5,764 bases of DNA from SHLJ01 sp041618535 (GCA_041618535.1 JBFKFP010000169.1:1-5764); one strand, 5' to 3'; positions 1 to 5,698 are shown, counted from the stretch's first letter. Notes: generated from the letters alone by a model not told the origin. A program made the numbers and translations.

Positions 1-444
1 AGTGTCGATGGGATAATTGTATTTAAATCCAAACACTTTGTAAGTGATCTCACCTTTATATCTCACTTTGATGGATTCTGAGAACAGGCTCCCGATCAGC
101 CCGCCGATACTTTTATTACTGAAAAGGCTGTCTGAGGGTATGCCGGCATTGAGAGGTATTTTAAAATCGCTTGCTGCGGGAACCTCAAACTCATCAGAAA
201 CGATGGTCGCCATCTCAACATCATTAATAAAGATCTTTATGCCATCGGTTTTAAGTGTGCCGCCAACGCTGTTAGGATTCCTGAAATGAGCATCGGCACT
301 TACCATGATGAGGTCTTTAGACCCATCCCTGATCAACAGGTTCTCCAATCCCACAAATTCGGGTTTTTCAGTCACCTTACAACCGCTCAGCAGTCCCAAC
401 ATTGTTAATAAGATTAAAGCCTTTCTCATTTTAGCTTTTTTCAT
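1..444 (-). CDS. LEA type 2 family lipoprotein, C-terminus beyond the left edge
   Basis: This minus-strand reading frame stays open to the left edge, so the C-terminus is missing; 148 codons are visible. It begins with a Lys-rich n-region and a Leu-rich stretch ending in the lipobox LLSGC, with the lipid-accepting Cys at residue 22. It is therefore expected to be an envelope lipoprotein, cleaved by signal peptidase II. The mature part has features of the LEA type 2 (WHy-like) beta-sandwich fold: a segment reading ADAHFRNPNSVGG, then IKIFINDVEMA, FEVPA, and finally a beta-rich stretch, YKGEITYKVFGFKYNYPID. Family members are usually about 150-160 residues, so little is probably missing. There are two in-frame starts. 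The outer one at 444 (MKKAKMRK...) follows an in-frame stop; the inner one at 429 (MRKALILL...) puts the Cys at residue 17. I give the outer one, but either could be used. The exact role is unknown; small LEA2 lipoproteins are common in flavobacteria. Confidence 0.85.
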   Translation of the reverse strand, partial: MKKAKMRKALILLTMLGLLSGCKVTEKPEFVGLENLLIRDGSKDLIMVSADAHFRNPNSVGGTLKTDGIKIFINDVEMATIVSDEFEVPAASDFKIPLNAGIPSDSLFSNKSIGGLIGSLFSESIKVRYKGEITYKVFGFKYNYPIDT

Positions 445-474
445 TTCTCTGTATATTCACAAACACAAAGCTAA
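431..474. repeat. 8-bp inverted repeat spanning the divergent intergenic region
   Basis: TTAGCTTT (431-438) and AAAGCTAA (467-474) are perfect reverse complements separated by 28 bases, with the dyad centre near 452.5. The right arm contains the lipoprotein -7 element on the minus strand. The left arm contains TAGCTTTT on the plus strand (432-439), one base off TAnnTTTG and 44 bases before the GNAT start. It could be a paired promoter arrangement or an operator, but an arm of 8 AT-rich bases can also arise by chance. Confidence 0.4.
466..473 (-). promoter_or_regulatory. -7 promoter element for the lipoprotein gene
   Basis: Read on the minus strand this is TAGCTTTG, an exact match to the Bacteroidota -7 consensus TAnnTTTG. 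It lies 21 bases upstream of the outer lipoprotein start (444) and 36 upstream of the inner one (429), so transcription would begin near 459-460 with a short leader. I see no clear TTG at the -33 position. The assignment rests on the -7 match and its placement. Confidence 0.55.
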
Positions 475-483
475 GGTAATTTT

Positions 484-975
484 ATGATCGATTCCCGGAT
501 TTTGATCAGAGATATCGAACCTGATGATAACAAGGCTCTCGAGCATATAATCAAGGATATTTTTCCGGAATTTGGCTTACCAGTTGTAGGCACTACCTTT
601 GAGGATTATGAAACCTCGCATATGTTTGAGTCTTACCAGGGGGCAGGAGAGTTCTACCTGGTTATCGAACAGGATAAAGAAGTTATGGGCGGTGCCGGAA
701 TAAAGCCGCTTCGGGATGAGAGCGAAACGATATGCGAACTGCAGAAGATGTACTTCAAACCGGAAATCAGGGGGAAAGGCTATGGAAAAATAATTTTTGA
801 TAAATGTATGGAACGTGCAATAGATATGGGTTATAAGCGATGTTATCTCGAATCGGCCCCGGAGTTGAAAGCAGCCATTGCAATTTATGAGAAAAACGGA
901 TTTAAGCGACTGGAGAGCCCTATGGGAAACACCGGTCATTATTCATGCGGAGTCTGGATGATAAAAGATCTATGA
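484..975 (+). CDS. GNAT family N-acetyltransferase
   Basis: A 163-residue single-domain acetyltransferase of the GNAT superfamily, predicted to move an acetyl group from acetyl-CoA to an amine in the cytoplasm. The N-terminus (ILIRDIEPDDNKAL) is the usual first strand and helix. The core strand LQKMYFKPEIRGKGYG (residues 86-101) carries the R-G-K-G-Y-G pyrophosphate-binding loop (96-101). Motif B follows as YLESAPELKAAIAIYEKNGF (121-140), and the end reads NTGHYSCGVWMIKDL. Length is normal and no key element is missing. The substrate cannot be read from sequence: it could be a small molecule, an amino acid or a protein N-terminus. A TAAGG sequence 7 bases before the ATG supports the start. 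It is the first gene of the cluster, and its stop overlaps the prmC start by four bases. A GNAT beside prmC recalls RimI-type ribosomal acetyltransferases, but the sequence does not specifically support RimI. Confidence 0.9.
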   Translation: MIDSRILIRDIEPDDNKALEHIIKDIFPEFGLPVVGTTFEDYETSHMFESYQGAGEFYLVIEQDKEVMGGAGIKPLRDESETICELQKMYFKPEIRGKGYGKIIFDKCMERAIDMGYKRCYLESAPELKAAIAIYEKNGFKRLESPMGNTGHYSCGVWMIKDL

Positions 976-1841
976 AGCTAAAAGACATTCAAAAAATATT
1001 TCATTCCGAACTGGATTCCATTTATGGTAAACGCGAAGTTGACAGCTTCTTCTACATCCTGATCGAATATTATTTCAATCTGCCAAAGTATTATCTGGCG
1101 CTTGATCCGGATTTCAGCCTGGCCAAGGATGAACAGGCATTGATGATCAAAGCTTTGCATGATCTTAAGTTTGAACGTCCCATTCAATATATATTGGGAG
1201 TTACCGATTTCCTGGGAATGCCCATCCAGGTAAATGAGAAAGTTCTGATTCCAAGGCCGGAAACAGAGGAACTCGTTGGCTGGGTCATTAAGGATTTGAA
1301 AAATTCCAACCAGATAAATCCCAGAATTCTGGATGTAGGCACAGGCAGCGGGTGTATAGCCATTGCAATCGCCAAGGAATTTCCCAATACGAGTGTTTAT
1401 GGTTTGGACAAAGCTGAAGATATCCTGGAGCTGGCAAGGGAAAACGCCAATCTTAATAAGGTGTCGGTAAATTTCGTTTTGTCAGATGTATTGATCAATC
1501 GTGATTTTGTTCCTGATTCGGATGAATTTTTTGATATTATCGTCTCCAACCCGCCCTACGTCCGCTACACCGAGAAACAGTATATGCAGAACAATGTTCT
1601 CCTTAACGAGCCTCATGATGCTTTGTTTGTTGAAGATCAGAACCCTCTCAAATTTTATAATGCCATCTCAGATCTGGGGCTTTATATTCTAAAACCCGGG
1701 GGGAAACTGTTTTTTGAGATCAACGCCTACCTGGCTGAGGATATGAATGAATTACTTCAGGAAAAAGGTTACAAGGAAATTGAATTGAGGCAAGATATTT
1801 TCGGGAAGGACAGAATGATAAAAGCGATATACAACCCATGA
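972..1841 (+). CDS. prmC: Peptide chain release factor N(5)-glutamine methyltransferase
   Basis: PrmC (HemK) uses S-adenosylmethionine to methylate the glutamine of the GGQ motif in release factors RF1 and RF2, which raises termination efficiency. The visible protein has 289 residues, normal for the family. An N-terminal helical domain (about 1-85) binds the release factor. IPRPETEEL (93-101) is the conserved linker. ILDVGTGSGCIAIAIA (119-134) is the SAM-binding motif I, and VSNPPYV (191-197) contains the NPPY catalytic motif that binds the glutamine side chain. The C-terminal GGKLFFEI is also typical. I place the start at 972, where ATGA overlaps the GNAT stop, rather than at the in-frame ATG at 945: the overlap mirrors the next junction, and the extra nine residues do not resemble the family. 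The 3' end in turn overlaps the LOG-family start by four bases, so translation is likely coupled. Confidence 0.95.
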   Translation: MKLKDIQKIFHSELDSIYGKREVDSFFYILIEYYFNLPKYYLALDPDFSLAKDEQALMIKALHDLKFERPIQYILGVTDFLGMPIQVNEKVLIPRPETEELVGWVIKDLKNSNQINPRILDVGTGSGCIAIAIAKEFPNTSVYGLDKAEDILELARENANLNKVSVNFVLSDVLINRDFVPDSDEFFDIIVSNPPYVRYTEKQYMQNNVLLNEPHDALFVEDQNPLKFYNAISDLGLYILKPGGKLFFEINAYLAEDMNELLQEKGYKEIELRQDIFGKDRMIKAIYNP

Positions 1842-2419
1842 AAAGCATAGCTGTGTTTTGCGGTTCTTCGGAAGGATTTAATCCGGAGATTGTCAACAGG
1901 GCATATTCCCTGGGCACTTTGATGGCTGATGAAAAAATTGCCTTGGTTTACGGTGCGGCTAAAATCGGGCTTATGGGCGCTGTTGCAAGGGGAATTCAGG
2001 AAAACGGGGGTGAAGCGGTAGGTGTGATTCCTGATTTCCTGAAGAAAAAAGAAATTGTGAATACGGGCCTTGACGAACTTGTCGTAACGGAAAGCATGCA
2101 TGACAGGAAGATCATCATGTATGAAAAGTCGGATGGATTTATAATTATTCCCGGTGGTTTTGGGACTATGGACGAATTTTTTGAAATTGCCACCTGGGGA
2201 CAACTCGGGTTACACAACAAACCGATTGGAATATTGAACTGGGATGGTTTTTTCGATCCCATGTTGGATCAATTCAGCTTAATGGTAGATCGTGGATTCC
2301 TGAAAACGGATAATCTGGCAGCCATTATCGTTGACACCGAAGCGAAACAACTGTTAAAGAAAATGGAGGATTATAAACCATTGCCAACTCCTAAATGGCT
2401 CAGTAAAGAAGGATTGTAA
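1838..2419 (+). CDS. LOG family protein (TIGR00730), putative nucleoside 5'-monophosphate phosphoribohydrolase
   Basis: A 193-residue Rossmann-like protein of the LOG (Lonely guy) family. Characterised members cleave the N-glycosidic bond of cytokinin riboside 5'-monophosphates or of AMP/purine monophosphates, releasing the base and ribose 5-phosphate; activity here is inferred. Visible motifs are IAVFCGSSEG (4-13), GAAKIGLMGAVARG (39-52), MHDRK (87-91) and the signature PGGFGTMDE (105-113), with the catalytic Arg (90) and Glu (113) present. The first glycine-rich loop reads GAAKIG where many LOG proteins have GGGxxG; I believe this is a lineage variant rather than loss of function. WGQLGLHNKPIG (120-131) is also typical. 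The start overlaps the prmC stop as ATGA, and ligA follows one base after the stop. Lysine decarboxylase, an older database label for this family, is not supported. In a non-plant-associated bacterium the substrate is more likely a housekeeping nucleotide than a hormone. Confidence 0.88.
   Translation: MKSIAVFCGSSEGFNPEIVNRAYSLGTLMADEKIALVYGAAKIGLMGAVARGIQENGGEAVGVIPDFLKKKEIVNTGLDELVVTESMHDRKIIMYEKSDGFIIIPGGFGTMDEFFEIATWGQLGLHNKPIGILNWDGFFDPMLDQFSLMVDRGFLKTDNLAAIIVDTEAKQLLKKMEDYKPLPTPKWLSKEGL
2406..2413 (+). promoter_or_regulatory. Ribosome binding site of ligA
   Basis: AAGAAGGA lies inside the last codons of the LOG gene and 7 bases before the ligA ATG. It is a fairly good Shine-Dalgarno sequence for a Bacteroidota gene, and it supports the start at 2421 only one base after the upstream stop. 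Confidence 0.5.
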
Positions 2420-2420
2420 A

Positions 2421-4415
2421 ATGAACGTCAAAGAACGTATAAGTAAATTAAGAGAGGAATTAAGGGAGCATAATTATCGTTACTATGTTTTGGATGCCCC
2501 GATTATAAGTGACTATGAATTCGATCTGAAACTTCGGGAGCTTCAGCAGTTGGAGGATGAAAACCCGGAATATTATGATCCTAACTCACCCACTCAAAGG
2601 GTGGGCGGCGAAGTAACGAAGGATTTTCAGACCGTTCAGCATGATCACAGGATGTATTCCCTTGACAATTCTTACAGCAAGGAAGACCTTATAGATTGGG
2701 AAAATCGTTTAAAGAAAATGGTTGACGGCCCGATCCACTATAGCTGTGAATTGAAATATGATGGTGCCTCAATGAGCATCACATACGAAAATGGCAGCCT
2801 GCTCCGGGCAGTAACGCGTGGCGATGGCTTCCAGGGCGATGATGTTTCGGCAAATGTGAGGACCATCAGAAGCGTTCCTCTCAAGCTAAAGGGGGTCAAT
2901 AGCGGGAAATTCGATGTAAGAGGTGAGATCATTTTACCTCTTGAAGGTTTCGAGGCCATGAACCGGGCGAGGATTGAAAAAGGAGAGGAGCCCTACAGAA
3001 ATCCCAGAAACACGGCTTCAGGGAGTTTAAAATTACAGGATAGCGCAGAAGTAGCGCGCAGGCCGCTCGAGTTTCTTATGTACAGTATAAAAGCGGAACC
3101 ACCCATTTTCAAAACCCAGTATGAAGGTCTTCTAAAGGCACGTGAATGGGGTTTTAAAGTTCCCGGGGAAGCAAAACTAGTCTCCTCGATGGATGAAGTC
3201 CTTCAATATATTCAGGAATGGGATGTAGGGCGTCATGAGCTTCCTTATGAAATCGATGGTGTGGTAATTAAGGTGAATGACCTCCATATGCAGGACGAAC
3301 TGGGGCATACCTCGAAATCGCCAAGATGGGCCATGGCTTATAAATTTCAGGCAGAGCAGGCCTCTACCCGTTTAAACAGTATTTCATACCAGGTTGGACG
3401 GACCGGTGCCATCACCCCTGTTGCCAACCTTGAACCCGTGCTCCTGGCAGGAACAGTGGTAAAACGGGCATCCTTGCACAATGCTGATCAGATAGAAAAG
3501 CTCGATATCCGGGTTGGAGATGAGGTTTATGTGGAAAAGGGAGGCGAGATTATCCCTAAGATAGTTGGAGTGAATAAATCCCGTCGTCCGGCAGATTCCG
3601 AACCAACTCATTATATCAGTGAATGTCCTGAATGCGGTACAGCACTTGAGCGAAAAGAAGGGGAGGCTCAGCACTATTGTCCGAACACCATGGGCTGCAA
3701 ACCACAGATCATTGGACGGATTGAGCATTATATATCCCGGAAGGCTATGGATATAGAGGGTCTTGGTGGTGAAACTGTCGCGTTATTGGTGGAATCAAAC
3801 CTGATAAGAAATTACGCCGATCTCTACGAATTAAGAAAAGAGCAGGTCATTCCCCTGGAGCGCATGGCAGAGAAAAGTGCAGACAACCTTATAAAAGGGA
3901 TAGAAGCCTCGAAAGCGATCCCCTTTGAACGGGTTCTTTATGCAATTGGAATCAGATATGTTGGTGAAACAGTGGCGAAAAAGTTAGCCAAGCATTTTAA
4001 ATCAATTGATCAATTGATCGAAGCCAGTTATGATTCACTTATAGCTGTTGAGGAGATTGGGGATAAAATAGCTCAGAGTATAATTGAGTTCTTCAGCTTA
4101 ACCGATCATCTTGAATTGATCGAAAGGCTGAAGACTTACGGTGTTCAACTATCAATTTCCGAAGAAGTACTGGCTGGCCAGACAAATAAGCTTGATGGTG
4201 GCAGTTTTGTGGTTTCCGGGGTTTTTCAGGGCTTAAGCAGGAACGAATTAAAGGCCTTGATCGAAAAAAACGGTGGAAAGGTCAGTTCTTCCATATCCTC
4301 AAAGACCTCATTTATTGTCGCGGGTGAAAATATGGGACCCAGTAAGCTGCAAAAGGCAAATTCTTTAGGAATCCCGATAATTAGTGAACAAGAATTCTTA
4401 CAAATGATTAATTAG
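2421..4415 (+). CDS. ligA: NAD-dependent DNA ligase LigA
   Basis: LigA seals nicks in duplex DNA during replication (Okazaki fragments) and repair, using NAD+ as adenylate donor. All domains are present in 664 residues, the normal length. Domain Ia (about 1-65) has YYVLDAPIISDYEFD and SPTQRVGG for NAD binding. The adenylation domain has the nucleophile Lys112 in KYDG (112-115), then RGDGFQGDDVS, RGEI (168-171), NPRNTASGSLK (194-204), EIDGVVIK (277-284) and SPRWAMAYKF (300-309). The OB fold carries QVGRTGAITPVA (324-335) and SLHNAD. A four-Cys zinc finger uses Cys402, 405, 420 and 426. Helix-hairpin-helix repeats span about 430-570, for example IRYVGETVAKKLA. A C-terminal BRCT domain (about 590-664) has FVVSGVFQGLSRNEL and NGGKVSSS. 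No catalytic residue appears lost, and the gene is presumably essential. It closes the four-gene cluster and ends with TAG inside an inverted repeat. Confidence 0.98.
   Translation: MNVKERISKLREELREHNYRYYVLDAPIISDYEFDLKLRELQQLEDENPEYYDPNSPTQRVGGEVTKDFQTVQHDHRMYSLDNSYSKEDLIDWENRLKKMVDGPIHYSCELKYDGASMSITYENGSLLRAVTRGDGFQGDDVSANVRTIRSVPLKLKGVNSGKFDVRGEIILPLEGFEAMNRARIEKGEEPYRNPRNTASGSLKLQDSAEVARRPLEFLMYSIKAEPPIFKTQYEGLLKAREWGFKVPGEAKLVSSMDEVLQYIQEWDVGRHELPYEIDGVVIKVNDLHMQDELGHTSKSPRWAMAYKFQAEQASTRLNSISYQVGRTGAITPVANLEPVLLAGTVVKRASLHNADQIEKLDIRVGDEVYVEKGGEIIPKIVGVNKSRRPADSEPTHYISECPECGTALERKEGEAQHYCPNTMGCKPQIIGRIEHYISRKAMDIEGLGGETVALLVESNLIRNYADLYELRKEQVIPLERMAEKSADNLIKGIEASKAIPFERVLYAIGIRYVGETVAKKLAKHFKSIDQLIEASYDSLIAVEEIGDKIAQSIIEFFSLTDHLELIERLKTYGVQLSISEEVLAGQTNKLDGGSFVVSGVFQGLSRNELKALIEKNGGKVSSSISSKTSFIVAGENMGPSKLQKANSLGIPIISEQEFLQMIN
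4001..4018. repeat. 18-bp perfect palindrome inside ligA
   Basis: Two copies of ATCAATTG followed by AT form an 18-base sequence that is its own reverse complement. It encodes Ser-Ile-Asp-Gln-Leu-Ile in the helix-hairpin-helix region. It contains a GATC site at its centre. The codons are ordinary, so it may be chance. Confidence 0.45.
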
Positions 4416-4431
4416 AATCATTCTAAATTAA
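4408..4431 (+). terminator. AT-rich hairpin at the ligA stop, possible weak terminator
   Basis: An imperfect inverted repeat surrounds the ligA TAG. The left arm (4408-4417) and right arm (4421-4431) pair over ten bases with one bulged A and a three-base loop, the core being AGAATCATTCT. The stem is almost all A/T, and the following ATACATTTTA is only loosely T-rich. It is a weak candidate for an intrinsic terminator at the end of the cluster. It could equally be the first element of the symmetric array that continues downstream. Confidence 0.3.
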
Positions 4432-4435
4432 TACA

Positions 4436-4467
4436 TTTTATCGATAAAACGCAAAAAAGTATCGATA
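4436..4467. repeat. Pair of palindromic TATCGATAA motifs 21 bp apart, operator-like
   Basis: TATCGATAA occurs at 4439-4447 and again at 4460-4468. The first copy sits in a perfect 14-base palindrome, TTTTATCGATAAAA (4436-4449); the second in the 8-base palindrome TATCGATA (4460-4467). Their centres are 21 bases apart, two turns of the helix, so two dimers could bind on the same face of the DNA. They lie just upstream of the putative -7 element of the membrane-protein gene, the usual place for an activator site or an operator. No specific regulator is recognised. Confidence 0.5.
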
Positions 4468-4469
4468 AG

Positions 4470-4489
4470 TTGTAATATTTTGTAATATA
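4470..4489. repeat. Tandem TTGTAATAT, 10-bp period
   Basis: TTGTAATAT is repeated at 4470-4478 and 4480-4488, a spacing of ten bases, close to one helical turn. The second copy runs into the candidate -7 element TATATTTG. It is either a simple AT-rich duplication or part of the promoter's regulatory array. Confidence 0.4.
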
Positions 4490-4493
4490 TTTG
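4486..4493 (+). promoter_or_regulatory. -7 promoter element for the membrane-protein gene
   Basis: TATATTTG is an exact match to the Bacteroidota -7 consensus TAnnTTTG. It would start transcription near 4499, leaving a leader of about 18 bases before the ATG at 4517. That leader contains AGGGA (4505-4509), a plausible ribosome binding site 7 bases before the start. The nearest upstream TTG (4470-4472) is only 13 bases away, too close for a standard -33 element, so the promoter may depend on an activator. That last point is inference. Confidence 0.5.
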
Positions 4494-4516
4494 CTTCAAA
4501 TTAAAGGGATTAATTC

Positions 4517-5236
4517 ATGCAAAAGACCCAAATCTTGCTTGCTTTAATTGTGGTATTTGTGGCCGCTTTCATCGGTTTGGTCATCTTTCAGCAAGATGCA
4601 CTGGCTGATTATATCAGGCCATTTATTCTGCCGTTGGTGGTTGTATTGTATTGTATTTCTGGCTATAAGAAGAATAATTATTTTTTCTTTTTTCTGCTTT
4701 TTTATGCGATCTCAGAATTTCTGGCCGTTTTCTACTATTACGGGTCCTGGGATCAAAAGATGGAGGATGTATTTTATTATTCCTGCAACATCCTCTACAT
4801 TCTGGCTTATGTGTCACTAACAATCCTGGTTATTCAGCAAATGGAATTATCCAGGATATTCAGGCGTTTCAGCATTCATATCATAATATTGTTAATCCTT
4901 GACATTTACTGTGTTTCGCTGGTTACGGATGTAGCTATTAAAAGCGGCGTATTCGAATCGGTCTTTGAAATTGTTCTGGAACTCGTTTATAATATTGTTA
5001 TTATGGGTCTTCTTACCATTACCCTGGTAAATTACCTCCATCGCGATACCAAAAAAGCGATGAATTTGCTTTTGGGTTCACTATGCATCGTATTTTCCGA
5101 GGTGATCCAGGTGGCTTATTATTATGTTTCAGAAATTATTATCCTCGGAATCGCATACAATATCCTGTTGATTCTTGCCTTTGTATTCTTTTACCTGCAA
5201 CTCGGATTAGCCTCTCAATCCTGTATTCAAGAGTAG
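4517..5236 (+). CDS. Eight-helix membrane protein of unknown function with internal duplication
   Basis: I do not recognise this 239-residue protein with certainty. It is very hydrophobic, with eight likely membrane helices near residues 6-24, 32-50, 54-75, 86-108, 118-138, 149-172, 182-203 and 206-229. Basic clusters (YKK at 50-52, RIFRRF at 113-118, HRDTKK at 175-180) all fall on one side, fitting both termini in the cytoplasm. The two halves resemble each other. Residues 51-77 and 179-205 align without gaps with 10 of 27 identities, including KK and an SE....YYY.S motif (SE at 66-67 and 194-195). NILYILAYV (91-99) matches NILLILAFV (215-223) at 7 of 9. The eight-helix layout and paired acidic motifs faintly recall YhhN/TMEM86 (lysoplasmalogenase) proteins, whose motifs carry Asp where this has Glu. 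That link is tentative. It has its own putative promoter and is probably a single-gene unit, convergent with the DoxX-like gene. Confidence 0.85.
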   Translation: MQKTQILLALIVVFVAAFIGLVIFQQDALADYIRPFILPLVVVLYCISGYKKNNYFFFFLLFYAISEFLAVFYYYGSWDQKMEDVFYYSCNILYILAYVSLTILVIQQMELSRIFRRFSIHIIILLILDIYCVSLVTDVAIKSGVFESVFEIVLELVYNIVIMGLLTITLVNYLHRDTKKAMNLLLGSLCIVFSEVIQVAYYYVSEIIILGIAYNILLILAFVFFYLQLGLASQSCIQE

Positions 5237-5245
5237 CCGGTTGTT

Positions 5246-5262
5246 GCTTCGGAAGCTGAAGC
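5246..5262. terminator. Small stem between convergent genes, weak bidirectional terminator candidate
   Basis: GCTTC (5246-5250) can pair with GAAGC (5258-5262) across a seven-base loop, in the 26-base gap between two convergent stops. The alternative pairings GCTT/AAGC (5246-5256) and AAGCT/AGCTT (5253-5264) compete with it. No clear T-run follows on either strand, so the call rests mainly on position. Confidence 0.2.
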
Positions 5263-5649
5263 TTAAAATTTCCTTCCGATAATGGGGATGGTTTTACGCA
5301 CCGAGATCAGGATAATCGATGCTAAAACAAAGGTCGATACGGCGGTAAGGAACAATATCCCTCCATCTTCATTAACACTTATCCCCAATTTGGTGATATG
5401 AAACATGATGGCTCCTCCAATTATTCCTAAGGTTAACAGGGCACCCAGCCAAACGGTTCGGGGTATTAACAGTAGCAATCCGGCAATAAGCTCAAAAATT
5501 CCTATTGTTATTCTCCCAATCGGTTCCATGCCCAGGGTTTCAAAAATGAATACGCTGTCAGGATGGGCTGTAAATTTAAATCTAAGAGTTTGAATCAGTA
5601 TTAGTGCAACAATGATCCTTAAGACGAACAGAATGCGCTTATTCATCAC
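5263..5649 (-). CDS. DoxX-like family membrane protein
   Basis: A 128-residue inner-membrane protein with four predicted helices, near residues 6-22, 45-63, 66-86 and 98-117. Between the first two helices lies the region typical of DoxX-like proteins: RFKFTAHPDSVFIFETLGM (23-41), then a helix with GIFELIAGLLLLIP (50-63). The conserved Glu (53) sits in the second helix, and the third helix reads GALLTLGIIGGAIMFHI (69-85). Length and topology are normal for the family. DoxX-like proteins are poorly characterised; named relatives are linked to quinone or thiosulfate redox chemistry and to oxidative-stress tolerance, but no activity can be assigned here. Two consecutive ATGs (5649 and 5646) are possible starts; I give the outer one. 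It is convergent with the upstream membrane-protein gene, and 51 bases separate it from the gene that precedes it on the same strand, so the two may be co-transcribed. Confidence 0.88.
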   Translation of the reverse strand: MMNKRILFVLRIIVALILIQTLRFKFTAHPDSVFIFETLGMEPIGRITIGIFELIAGLLLLIPRTVWLGALLTLGIIGGAIMFHITKLGISVNEDGGILFLTAVSTFVLASIILISVRKTIPIIGRKF

Positions 5650-5690
5650 GACAATAATTGAGTTTCATGTCTTTAGACGGCCGAAAGCTC

Positions 5691-5698
5691 GAAACTTA
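5691..5698 (-). promoter_or_regulatory. Possible -7 element for the DoxX-like gene
   Basis: On the minus strand this reads TAAGTTTC, one base from TAnnTTTG, 41 bases upstream of the DoxX-like start and just after the preceding stop. It could give the gene a promoter of its own. A one-mismatch match in AT-rich DNA is weak evidence, and no -33 TTG is seen. Confidence 0.2.

Noticed and set aside
44..487. Plus-strand open frames at 44-289 and 305-487
   Set aside because: They run opposite the lipoprotein gene, whose minus-strand frame has a lipobox and LEA2-like motifs. Their translations are low in family-like features.
577..939. Minus-strand frame of 120 codons inside the GNAT gene
   Set aside because: It is the antisense of a clear acetyltransferase with intact motifs, and its translation resembles no family.
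945..971. Upstream in-frame ATG as the prmC start
   Set aside because: It would overlap the GNAT gene by 31 bases and add MRSLDDKRS, which does not fit PrmC N-termini. The ATGA overlap at 972 matches the next junction in the cluster.
1769..2262. Minus-strand frames of 144 and 88 codons opposite the LOG gene
   Set aside because: They are shadows of a gene with the PGGxGTxxE signature and have no recognisable domains or start context.
3384..3728. Minus-strand frame of 114 codons inside ligA
   Set aside because: It is antisense to the conserved OB-fold and zinc-finger region of LigA, whose constraint explains the open frame.
4014..4264. Nine-base TTGATCGAA occurring three times near the ligA 3' end
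   Set aside because: All three copies are in frame and encode Leu-Ile-Glu in separate helices, so shared codon choice explains them.
4548..4823. Alternative frames on both strands within the membrane-protein gene
   Set aside because: The plus-strand frame at 4517-5236 has a ribosome binding site, a promoter and a consistent eight-helix topology; the alternatives are shadows.
5405..5593. Plus-strand frame of 62 codons opposite the DoxX-like gene
   Set aside because: The minus-strand frame matches the DoxX-like pattern throughout, and the plus-strand product has no recognisable feature.
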